The notes under the pieces are model-generated. The model was given only the letters and a program-made list of their open reading frames with translations, searched no databases and was not told where the DNA came from. A stretch of 64,000 nt of DNA, taken from the NCBI GenBank assembly GCA_013299045.1, contig JAAFJX010000009.1, positions 1-64,000 of the forward strand. Reading direction: 5' to 3'. The DNA comes from Cytophagales bacterium (GTDB lineage Bacteria; Bacteroidota; Bacteroidia; Cytophagales; Bernardetiaceae). The position numbers and the translations under genes are program-made. Positions 54,788 through 61,753 of this stretch are shown in pieces; position 1 is the stretch's first letter, and every line of letters starts with the position of its first letter.

Positions 54788-55457
54788 ATGAAAAACACAA
54801 TTCGTTCTTCGTTCTTCGTTCTTCGTTGTAGCTTGTAGCTTTTTGTTTCTATTAAGTAGCTGCGGCAAAGACGAAAAAATTATCATAGAAGAAACCAAAA
54901 TACTTGCCGCTAACAATGAGTATGAAAATTACTGTGATTATTGCTGTAAAAATCAAGGGGTTGGCTGCCCAAATCATTGTGATTGTGATGCAATACTTAA
55001 CCCTACTCGTGGTATATGTGAAGGTGAAACAGTCGCTCGGGCAAAAGCGTCAAATTATGATGCCTTCATTAACCCCTTTCACTTAGTAAAGAATAAATTA
55101 CTAGCGGATAGTTCTTCTGTTAGTATGGATATACTGACTATTTACTATGGTCATCCAGGCCAAGTTACTGATATTTTGCTTCATGATAGCGCACTTATGC
55201 TCGCTGCCTATAATTTAATGGTTAATCTGACACCATATATGCTAGACTTCGCAAATGATAACAGCAATAGCGCTACGCTAATCACGTCTGAACTTGTATT
55301 ACAAATTCAGGCATTTATCAATCAAATCGTTTCAGCCAGTAGTCCGCAAAGCCCTTTAGCTACAGATTTGAACTTCATGATAAATAAACTCAATCTAAAC
55401 ACTTTAGTAGGCTTGAATGCCGTACAAGCATGGGCTGCAATCAAAGCTAGCTACTAA
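54788..55457 (+). CDS. Cys-rich lipoprotein, out of frame with its likely start (possibly phase-variable)
   Basis: The frame ending at 55457 is open from about 54843 (LFLLSSC, a lipobox with Cys at 54861). The only good start, ATG 54788 (MKNTIRSS), is in another frame and meets a stop at 54836. Removing one 7-base unit (two instead of three) joins them into a normal lipoprotein signal peptide of 22 residues before the Cys; five units would also be in frame. The mature ~199 residues begin CGKDEKIII and carry a Cys cluster (YCDYCCKNQGVGCPNHCDCD), then a helical, Leu/Asn-rich body. No family was recognised. The stop is 11 bases before protease copy 2, suggesting cotranscription. A TTG start at 54843 would give a product without a proper signal. 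Confidence 0.6.
54801..54827 (+). repeat. Heptanucleotide tract (CGTTCTT)3 in the signal-peptide region
   Basis: Three perfect CGTTCTT units (54803-54823) are flanked by partial units (TT before, CGTT after). The tract lies 13 bases after ATG 54788. A change of one unit shifts the frame, so unit number decides whether the downstream lipoprotein is translated. Confidence 0.9.
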
Positions 55458-56227
55458 TCATTCCTCTAATGAAGCAATTTGTTGATATACGCGCTTTTGA
55501 TTTAAAACAATGGGCTATCTTGGCCTCATTACTTGCGTTATCGGTTTGCTTTCATGTCTTCACGCATGAGTTGGGGCATTTTGCCTTCGCTCATGCGTTC
55601 GGTTGCAAAAAGATTATTTTGCATCACGTGAGCGTAGAGACGGGCGATTATCCCAGTACAAAACGGCTCGACAGTCTTGGTGAAGTGTTGTCGGCTGTCC
55701 CTTTTGAAAAAATGGAAGAACACCCCGTCTATCCAGAGTTTTCTAAAGAGGTGGTTCATCAGTTATATGTCCCTAGTTTCTGGATTTTTTCTGGCGGACA
55801 ACTCGTTAATCTGCTTATAGGGCTTGTTGCGGCGGTACTCTTGGGTAAAAGAGGCTCTATTGACATTCTGGGCAGTTTCTATCAGAAGTTAAAATTTGCG
55901 CTCGCAATGGCTTTGCCACAATTTTTAGCAGATTTTCTTTCTGTATTACTTCTTTTTCTAAAGAACAAGCCCACAAAGCACAAAGGCGATAGCATGAATA
56001 TGGGCTATTATTTCCGTCATATTTTTTTTGAAGAGCAAACATACTGGGACTATTTTTTTGTTGGTCTTGCGGGTGTTATTGGTCTTGCGGGTCTATATTA
56101 TCTTTTTTGGTATCTTTTGAAGCCAACAGAAAGGGCAACTGTTTGGGCAGCAGCGCTCGTCGGAATCCCTTTAGGTGCTTATCTTTGGCAGGGGCCGCTG
56201 GGCAAGTTCTTGTTGCCATAGTTTGGA
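55452..56227 (+). repeat. 776-bp direct repeat, copy 2
   Basis: Identical by eye to 53838-54613. Because it starts within the last codon of the lipoprotein gene, this copy is in the natural context and copy 1 is probably the duplicate. Confidence 0.9.
55469..56221 (+). CDS. M50-like membrane zinc metalloprotease, copy 2
   Basis: Its 250-residue product is identical to that of the gene at 53855: HELGH at residues 33-37 at the end of the first membrane helix, and five or six predicted helices. It starts 11 bases after the lipoprotein stop, so lipoprotein and protease form a natural pair. An intramembrane protease acting on, or controlled by, the neighbouring lipoprotein is a reasonable hypothesis only. 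Six bases after its stop, the sequence switches to the IS right end. Confidence 0.65.
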   Translation: MKQFVDIRAFDLKQWAILASLLALSVCFHVFTHELGHFAFAHAFGCKKIILHHVSVETGDYPSTKRLDSLGEVLSAVPFEKMEEHPVYPEFSKEVVHQLYVPSFWIFSGGQLVNLLIGLVAAVLLGKRGSIDILGSFYQKLKFALAMALPQFLADFLSVLLLFLKNKPTKHKGDSMNMGYYFRHIFFEEQTYWDYFFVGLAGVIGLAGLYYLFWYLLKPTERATVWAAALVGIPLGAYLWQGPLGKFLLP

Positions 56228-56330
56228 TTTTGGCGCTTGTTCTAAAAAATTATTCCCGCTTTGCAAAGCGTTTGCCTAACAGTTAATTTATTGATGGTAA
56301 ATGTTTTGGATACATTTTAAGGAACGACTA
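56228..56330 (+). repeat. Right end of IS remnant bordering the island
   Basis: It begins with a homologue of the transposase tail (TTTTGGCGCTTGTTCTAAAA, reading FWRLF-stop), repeats 53737-53781 nearly exactly, and ends AAGGAACGACTA. It stops 1 base before the symporter stop codon. Confidence 0.75.
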
Positions 56331-56331
56331 T

Positions 56332-57720
56332 TCAACTTAATTCTTCTTTCTTTGTGCAGATGCTTCCTAGCCAAACGGCCAAAATACTTGCGCTTAGACC
56401 TGGGAGAATGCTGGGCACTTCCCCCCACTTGTAATGCTCAAAAAGTAGCCATACAACCATGCCAGCCGCCATACCGCTAATAGCGCCAGTAGCATTAGAC
56501 TGCTGCCATAGCATTCCTGCCACCAAAGGCGCAAACAGAGAAACTAAGCTCAGCTGAGACGAACTAGACACTAACTCGTATATATCCTGCCCCTGTAGAG
56601 CAAAAACAAGGCTTACAACCACTACAAACAAAACCGATAGGCGTGCAGTTAGTAGTAAGGACTTATCGCTCATAGGCTTGATGTGTGGCTTTATAAGATT
56701 TTCGGCCAAAATTGTAGCGGGAGCAAGCGTAGCGCCGCTGGCAGTGCTCAAAATAGCTGAAAGCAAAGCACCAAAAAAGATGATTTGTAAATACAGAGGC
56801 GAAGCCTCCAGAATGACACGTGGTAAAAACTGCTCTGCTCCCTTGGCTAATAAATGAGGATACAAAACCTTAGCACTCAAAACCACCAAGAGAGGCAAAA
56901 ATGCAATACTCAAATACATTAGTCCACCAATAATAGAGGCTTGAACAGCTATCTTTTCATTCTTTGAAGACATTACTCTCTGAAAAACATCTTGTTGAGG
57001 AATTGAGCCCAAACTCATTATCATCCATGCTGCCATATACTCCATGATGGCGTGTGCATTGCCCTCGGGGTACATTCTAAAAAAGCCTTCTGGCGCAGAG
57101 TCCAAAACAACAGAAAGACCACCAGCCTGGTCAGTAAGTAGATAAGCAATAACTGCCATGCCCAGAACGATAACGATGGTTTGAAAAAAGTCTGTGATAG
57201 AAATTGCCCACATACCACCTATGTAGGTATAGAAAAGTACCACAGCAGCCCCTAAAACAATGCCCCACTCCAAGACAATAGCGCCACCCGTAACTGTCTG
57301 CATAATGATACCCAAGGCAGCGAGTTGTGCGGCTGTCCAGCCAAAGTAAGAAAATATCAGACAAATACTAGAGGCCAGTTCGGAGCCTTTGCCAAAACGC
57401 CGGCCAAAATAGTCCGCCATAGTGTGTAAGTTCATTCTATAAAAGGCTTTTGCAAAGAATAGACCCACCAAGATGAGACACAAAGAAGAGCCAAAAGGGT
57501 CTTCGATAACGCCAATAAGCCCTTTTTGAATAAACTCAGACGATGCGCCCAGAACAGTCTCTGAACCAAACCAAGTAGCAAAAACAGTTGTAGTGGCCAT
57601 GTGCAATGGTAATTGTCTGCCAGCCAGCATAAAGTCATCGGCAGTTTTGACGTAACGCGAGGCATAAGCGCCTATTGCAATAGTTATGAGCAAATAAATA
57701 ACAACGGACAAAAGCAACAT
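56332..57720 (-). CDS. Sodium:solute symporter (SSS family)
   Basis: A 462-residue inner-membrane secondary transporter with about 12-13 hydrophobic helices. It has SSS landmarks: DFMLAGRQLPLHMATTTVFA, the Na+-site region TWFGSETVLGASSEFIQKGL, WTAAQLAALGIIMQTVTG, GGMWAISITDFFQ and LLSAILSTASGATLAPATIL. The family couples Na+ entry to uptake of proline, pantothenate, sugars or organic acids; the substrate here is not resolvable, though the PutP-like sodium-site sequence suggests an amino acid or carboxylate. Its last codons abut the inverted-repeat end of the accessory island, so the 3' untranslated region has been replaced by the insertion. Confidence 0.9.
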   Translation of the reverse strand: MLLLSVVIYLLITIAIGAYASRYVKTADDFMLAGRQLPLHMATTTVFATWFGSETVLGASSEFIQKGLIGVIEDPFGSSLCLILVGLFFAKAFYRMNLHTMADYFGRRFGKGSELASSICLIFSYFGWTAAQLAALGIIMQTVTGGAIVLEWGIVLGAAVVLFYTYIGGMWAISITDFFQTIVIVLGMAVIAYLLTDQAGGLSVVLDSAPEGFFRMYPEGNAHAIMEYMAAWMIMSLGSIPQQDVFQRVMSSKNEKIAVQASIIGGLMYLSIAFLPLLVVLSAKVLYPHLLAKGAEQFLPRVILEASPLYLQIIFFGALLSAILSTASGATLAPATILAENLIKPHIKPMSDKSLLLTARLSVLFVVVVSLVFALQGQDIYELVSSSSQLSLVSLFAPLVAGMLWQQSNATGAISGMAAGMVVWLLFEHYKWGEVPSILPGLSASILAVWLGSICTKKEELS

Positions 57721-57747
57721 ATATGAACAAGGCTAAGGTGAGTTGAA

Positions 57748-57755
57748 CAAAAATA
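57748..57755 (-). promoter_or_regulatory. Bacteroidota -7 element (TATTTTTG)
   Basis: Minus-strand TAnnTTTG, 28 bases upstream of the symporter ATG. A second copy lies at 57790-57797. Confidence 0.55.
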
Positions 57756-57915
57756 AAATAATTTTCAAAAAACAGCATCTAATCTTTAACAAAAATAGTT
57801 TATATATAAAATTTGGGTTACTAATGCGCAACGCTTAATGATTGCATTAAAAACCTAAGCAACGCATATCAGTTATGCCATACTCAATTAACGACGCTAA
57901 ACCAGATTAACTACT

Positions 57916-57923
57916 TAAATTTG
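57916..57923 (+). promoter_or_regulatory. Bacteroidota -7 element (TAAATTTG)
   Basis: Plus-strand TAnnTTTG, 27 bases upstream of the SPFH lipoprotein ATG. Confidence 0.55.
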
Positions 57924-57949
57924 ACTTTAAAATAAATTATTTCTAACAG

Positions 57950-58762
57950 ATGACTATTAGCTCCAAAAACACTCTCAAATCAGTTATCAAAATTGTTGTA
58001 CTGGCTTTTTGCATTTGTTCGCTCAATGCTTGTGCGATAGTTCGGCCTGGTCAGGTTGGCGTTAAGCAAAGGCTTGGCAAAATTAAGAGCAAGGCACCAC
58101 TCAAGGCAGGTGTATATGGCATTTGTCCCTTTACCACTAAGGTTGTCAAAGTACCTACCAGAACCATCAACTTGCCTGTCAATTTAACCTCTTTGCCCTC
58201 TAAAGAAGGCTTGAGCATTGATTGTGAACTGGCCGTGTTGTTTCACATAGAGCCTGCTTCGGCCATTAAGATTGTAGAAACTGTAGGAGTGCGTTATGGA
58301 GAGGGCATCATTCTGAGCAGTTTGCGTTCGGCTGCTGCCGACGTTACGGCGCAGTTTTTTGCGAAGGATATGCACACCTCCGAGCGTGAAAAAATAGAAC
58401 AAGCCATTGCAGAAAAAATGACCAGCATACTCGGCGACCGCGGCTTTGTGGTAGAGGCTGTTTTGCTCAAAAGCATAAGCCTGCCCGAAAACTTAGCACG
58501 TGCCATAGAACGCAAGCTCCAAGCAGAACAAGAAGCACAAACTATGGAGTTTGTACTTCAGAAAGAAACACAAGAGGCAGAACGCTTGCGTATAGAGGCA
58601 GAAGGCATACGAAATGCTAATAAAATCATAACGGAAGGGCTAAATGACTTGATTATTAAATACAAGAGCCTTGAAGTATTTGACAAACTTTCTCGTTCGC
58701 CGAACGCCAAAGTTATCATCACAAATGGGAATGCACCACTTCTTATAGATGACAAACCTTAA
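57950..58762 (+). CDS. SPFH/prohibitin-family lipoprotein
   Basis: The 270-residue band-7 protein is anchored as a lipoprotein: residues 1-28 form a signal ending in the lipobox LNAC. The SPFH domain (about 32-200) shows RPGQVGVKQRLGKI, PLKAGVYGICPF, VNLTSLPSKEGLSIDCELAV, and the typical helical end ILGDRGFVVEAVLLKSISLP. A charged coiled coil (about 185-230, AEQEAQTMEFVLQKETQEAE) follows. Prohibitin-like proteins form ring or cage oligomers that organise membranes and can regulate FtsH; most use a membrane helix rather than a lipid anchor. ftsH is in this window but far away (34 kb). A terminator follows directly. Confidence 0.87.
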   Translation: MTISSKNTLKSVIKIVVLAFCICSLNACAIVRPGQVGVKQRLGKIKSKAPLKAGVYGICPFTTKVVKVPTRTINLPVNLTSLPSKEGLSIDCELAVLFHIEPASAIKIVETVGVRYGEGIILSSLRSAAADVTAQFFAKDMHTSEREKIEQAIAEKMTSILGDRGFVVEAVLLKSISLPENLARAIERKLQAEQEAQTMEFVLQKETQEAERLRIEAEGIRNANKIITEGLNDLIIKYKSLEVFDKLSRSPNAKVIITNGNAPLLIDDKP

Positions 58763-58774
58763 GACAACTAAACA

Positions 58775-58808
58775 AAAGTCCCTCAGAATAGCCTTTCTGG
58801 GGGATTTT
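58775..58808 (+). terminator. Intrinsic terminator of SPFH gene
   Basis: A 14-bp stem (58775-58788 with 58795-58808, two G-U) with a 6-base loop, ending in TTTT. Confidence 0.75.
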
Positions 58809-58817
58809 CGTTTCACT

Positions 58818-59287
58818 TAGTTGTCCTTTAAATACAAATATGCCATTAATTATCAGCAAATTAATAGAGTTTCCATCTTTAAAATTTCTTAGCTTTTAGC
58901 CTATTCTGTCAAAAAAACTGGTAAAACCTCAAGGGCTTCTTGCGGTCTATACTGCCTCGCATCAGACAAAAGCGAATGGCTCAAAGGTCGGAGGGTGAGA
59001 TTTTCTGTGCAACTCTGTTTTGTAAGAGAGTAAATCAAAGAAAAAGCCATTCGCTGGTTTAGATGAAAAATTTGTCTTTTCGTCTAAATTGGCCTTTTGC
59101 GAGGCTTGATTTTTTTTGCTATGCCCTACGGTCGGAGCTTTCAGCTCGCGCTTCGGTTCTGCATCAAGGCAAAAAAAGTAGAGAAGAGAAGTCTATCAAA
59201 GGCCGTCAAGGTGTTCTCCAAATAGGTAAACTATGCTCCTTGAAATTGAGCTTACATCTATTGAAAGTACTTTCTAAGGGAAAACTA
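58818..59287 (+). mobile_element. 470-bp non-autonomous element of the TAGTYGTCC family, copy C
   Basis: The left end is TAGTTGTCCTTTAAATAC; the right end, reverse-complemented, is TAGTTTTCCCTTAGAAAG. The left ~240 bases match the 36206 copy, including the inner pair AGCGAATGGCT/AGCCATTCGCT. The right half matches the 46320-46455 fragment (TTCTGCATCAAGGCAAAAA). There is no transposase; an 82-codon ORF at 59063 is not convincing. It fills the SPFH to aroE gap and ends 30 bases before aroE. Confidence 0.7.
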
Positions 59288-59317
59288 TTTATTTTTTTTA
59301 CGCTTACTTAAACTTAA

Positions 59318-60079
59318 ATGATGCAAAAAATATATGGACTTTTAGGCTTTCCTTTGGCTCATTCTTTTTCGCAAGCCTATTTTACAAGCAAATTTCAAGC
59401 GTTGGGGCTCTATGGCTTTAGTTACCAGCTTTTTGAACAGCCGGCAGTTTCTGCTGTCCGTACAATTTTTGATAAAAATAGTGATTTGGTAGGCTTAAAT
59501 GTTACAATTCCGCATAAGATTGCTGTTATTCCTTACTTAGATAGCCTGGACGATTCTGCCATTTTAGTAGGAGCGGTTAATGTGGTCAAAAGACTCAAAA
59601 ACAATGATTTACGCGGATATAATACAGATTTTATTGGCTTGAAGCAGCATCTTGAGATTTTGCTAAAGCAACAAAAAGGCATGGAAGCCTTGATATTGGG
59701 TAACGGCGGTGCTGCTCGCGCTGCTCGTGCTGCTGTTGGCTCACTTGGTTTTACTTCAAAAACTGTTTCAAGAAGCCCTCATAAAGAATTTTGCTATGAA
59801 GACCTGAGCTCTGAAATAATGGCCAACCATCTGCTTATCATACAAACTACACCGCTCGGCACCTGGCCTAATGTAGAAAGTTGCCCAGCGATTCCATATC
59901 AGAGCTTTACGCCGCAACACATAGCCTACGATTTGGTATACAATCCGTCTGAAACACTTTTTATGAAAAAGGCTAGTGCTTTTGGTGCGCAAACTTTCAA
60001 TGGCTTAACGATGCTGCATAACCAAGCCGAAGCAGCCTGGGCTATATGGCAGAACGACGAAACAATAAGCTCTCTTTAA
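59318..60079 (+). CDS. aroE: Shikimate dehydrogenase
   Basis: A 253-residue NADPH-dependent enzyme that reduces 3-dehydroshikimate to shikimate in the aromatic amino-acid pathway. The substrate-binding half has GFPLAHSFSQAYF, catalytic Lys67 in LNVTIPHK and Asp104 in GYNTDFIG. The Rossmann half has LILGNGGAARAA (about 126-137). The C-terminal region has the usual NGLTMLHNQAEAAWAIW. No upstream -7 element was seen because the 470-bp repeat element sits directly in front, so the element's right end may carry its promoter. Confidence 0.95.
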   Translation: MMQKIYGLLGFPLAHSFSQAYFTSKFQALGLYGFSYQLFEQPAVSAVRTIFDKNSDLVGLNVTIPHKIAVIPYLDSLDDSAILVGAVNVVKRLKNNDLRGYNTDFIGLKQHLEILLKQQKGMEALILGNGGAARAARAAVGSLGFTSKTVSRSPHKEFCYEDLSSEIMANHLLIIQTTPLGTWPNVESCPAIPYQSFTPQHIAYDLVYNPSETLFMKKASAFGAQTFNGLTMLHNQAEAAWAIWQNDETISSL

Positions 60080-60106
60080 GTGTAAGAACAACAAAAAGAG
60101 AGCTTA
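60066..60106. repeat. Inverted repeat overlapping the aroE stop
   Basis: A 12-bp perfect stem TAAGCTCTCTTT/AAAGAGAGCTTA between the convergent aroE and TPR genes. It has no good T tract on either strand, so terminator function is uncertain. Confidence 0.45.
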
Positions 60107-60129
60107 AGGAATCAAAACAAGCAAGTCTA

Positions 60130-61275
60130 TTACAACTTGTCAATTTCCGCTTTGATGGCGACTGCCTTGTCTTTTTGGCCGAGTAGGTCATAAGAGAGAC
60201 GGAGAGCCTCAAGTAGTTTGCGGTCTTCGCGTTTGATGCTTAATGCAGTTTCTAAATAAGGAACTGCTAAAGCCATGTTTTCCTTAATCGTTTTTGTTTT
60301 GGCGTTATTAGGGTCATTGAATTCACGTTGGTTGATGTCTTTATAAACCAAAGAACCTCGGTTGTAATAAATGATGCCCAAATTGAAAGCTGCCTCATAA
60401 TAGTCAGGTTTAATCTCTAGCGCTTTTTTGTATGCCGCAATAGAGCCTTCAGGGTCATTTTTATCTGACAAAATAACACCCATCATATACTGGTACTGAG
60501 GTTGTTTTGGATTAGCTGATACCCCTTTTTTAAGAAATTCGAGGGCTTCGTCCATTTTTTCGTCTTCTACAAGCAGGTTAATGATGGTAGATAGTAATTC
60601 TGAATCGGAAGGATACTTCAGATGCCCTTCTTTGGCTACTGCAAGGGCTTCTGGTTTTTTGTCTTGTTGCGAAAGACAATACAAGAGGTTATAATATACA
60701 TCTGAGCGTTTGTAATCAGCTATTTGCGTCATACGGCGGAACTGCTTTTCGGCCTCGGGCAACATTTCGGCATTAATGGCCAAAATACCTGCATTTTTGA
60801 TAATCGTCGTATCGGTTGTGAACACGTCAGAAAGCATATCAAACGTTTTGTACGCCATAGCCTTGTCGGTATCTTGGTAGGTTACCCCCGCATTGAAAAG
60901 ACCAGCCTTGAACTTATCGCGAACAGACATAAGCCCAAGTGCTTCTACGGTAACGTCCATTTTACCTACCCAAGAACCCCCTTTTTTATCCAGTTCTCTT
61001 ACTTTGGCATCGGCCTCATTGAAGTCTTTGGCCAAAGTAGGCATAGCCAGAGCGCTGCTGGGGTCGTTGCTTACCAACTCTGCCAACGTGAGTGCACGCA
61101 CATACCATGTACGAGGTTTAACTTGTTGTTTTACGTCTGCAATACAAAGAGCGGCCTCATTAACAGCATCTTTGTATTTTTTTTGAGTGATAAGAGACTC
61201 TGCTTTGTTGAGGGACTGCGCCCATGCTGCCAGGTGCAAAAGCGAAAGCACAGCAATAAGAGAAAGATATTTCAT
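60130..61275 (-). CDS. Secreted TPR-repeat protein
   Basis: The 381-residue periplasmic protein has a signal peptide ending LAAWAQ. Two-helix TPR motifs occur throughout, clearest at 195-320 (VYYNLLYCLSQQDKKPEALA, YQYMMGVILSDKNDPEGSIA, YEAAFNLGIIYYNRGSLVYK). TPR arrays mediate protein-protein contacts, often in envelope complexes of this phylum. No catalytic motif is present. A -7 element lies 96 bases upstream. A second secreted TPR gene is divergent across 478 bases; the two do not look like duplicates. Confidence 0.8.
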   Translation of the reverse strand: MKYLSLIAVLSLLHLAAWAQSLNKAESLITQKKYKDAVNEAALCIADVKQQVKPRTWYVRALTLAELVSNDPSSALAMPTLAKDFNEADAKVRELDKKGGSWVGKMDVTVEALGLMSVRDKFKAGLFNAGVTYQDTDKAMAYKTFDMLSDVFTTDTTIIKNAGILAINAEMLPEAEKQFRRMTQIADYKRSDVYYNLLYCLSQQDKKPEALAVAKEGHLKYPSDSELLSTIINLLVEDEKMDEALEFLKKGVSANPKQPQYQYMMGVILSDKNDPEGSIAAYKKALEIKPDYYEAAFNLGIIYYNRGSLVYKDINQREFNDPNNAKTKTIKENMALAVPYLETALSIKREDRKLLEALRLSYDLLGQKDKAVAIKAEIDKL

Positions 61276-61370
61276 CAGAAACCTGAATTTTAAACTTTTG
61301 AACGATGTTTTAAGAGCATGATTGAACTTTCAGAGCATTTTGGTTGGCCGCATACTCTAGGAGTAGAACG

Positions 61371-61378
61371 CAAATTTA
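61371..61378 (-). promoter_or_regulatory. Bacteroidota -7 element (TAAATTTG)
   Basis: Minus-strand TAnnTTTG, 96 bases upstream of the minus-strand TPR gene. Confidence 0.45.
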
Positions 61379-61562
61379 GGGAATAACCTTTTAGTAGCAC
61401 ACAAAAACTTTAAGAAATCTCTTAAAATTTAAAGCCGCCAAGTTCTGCATAATTTGCACAAAGGCGAGGCATAACAGCACATAATAGAGTAAACACTATT
61501 AGAAGTCGCTGTTTTTTTTAAATAAATTTCTATTTTGTATCTGTTTTGCTGAGTTTTAGAAT

Positions 61563-61570
61563 TACTTTTG
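61563..61570 (+). promoter_or_regulatory. Bacteroidota -7 element (TACTTTTG)
   Basis: Plus-strand TAnnTTTG, 184 bases upstream of the plus-strand TPR gene. It implies a long leader if used. Confidence 0.4.
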
Positions 61571-61753
61571 CAGCGTGAAGCATAAGCCAGTTGCGCTGGA
61601 ACAGGACTATGCAGCAGCCCAAAAAAATGTTAAATTTTAATTTTAGGCATTCAATTTGTACTTTTTGGGATACATTTATCTGTAGTTCACATCTTTGTTG
61701 ATGAAAATTTCGTTAAACAAATATAAAAGGTTCAGCCAAAACTGTTAAAAATC

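Larger units (their letters stand above)
53296..56330. mobile_element. 3-kb accessory island bounded by inverted IS-like ends
   Basis: The left end (53296) TAGTCGTCCCTTAAAA and the right end (reverse complement from 56330) TAGTCGTTCCTTAAAA are inverted copies. Each is followed about 20-23 bases further in by a second shared block, ATCAATAAATTA. Between them lie a transposase remnant, two identical membrane-protease genes and a lipoprotein gene. The right border is 1 base before the stop codon complement of the symporter gene; the left border is in the rplU upstream region. The layout resembles a composite or cargo-carrying transposon; mobility is an inference. Confidence 0.65.
61276..61753. 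other. Divergent promoter region between two TPR genes
   Basis: 478 bases holding a -7 element for each gene (61371-61378 minus, 61563-61570 plus). No ORF, repeat or RNA was recognised. Confidence 0.5.

Noticed and set aside
59063-59311. 82-codon ORF upstream of aroE
   Set aside because: Lies inside the non-coding 470-bp repeat element and contains its hairpin and right end; no protein-like features.
60724-61293. 189-codon plus-strand ORF over the start of the minus-strand TPR gene
   Set aside because: Antisense to a signal peptide and TPR repeats; no homology recognised, and it covers the other gene's start.
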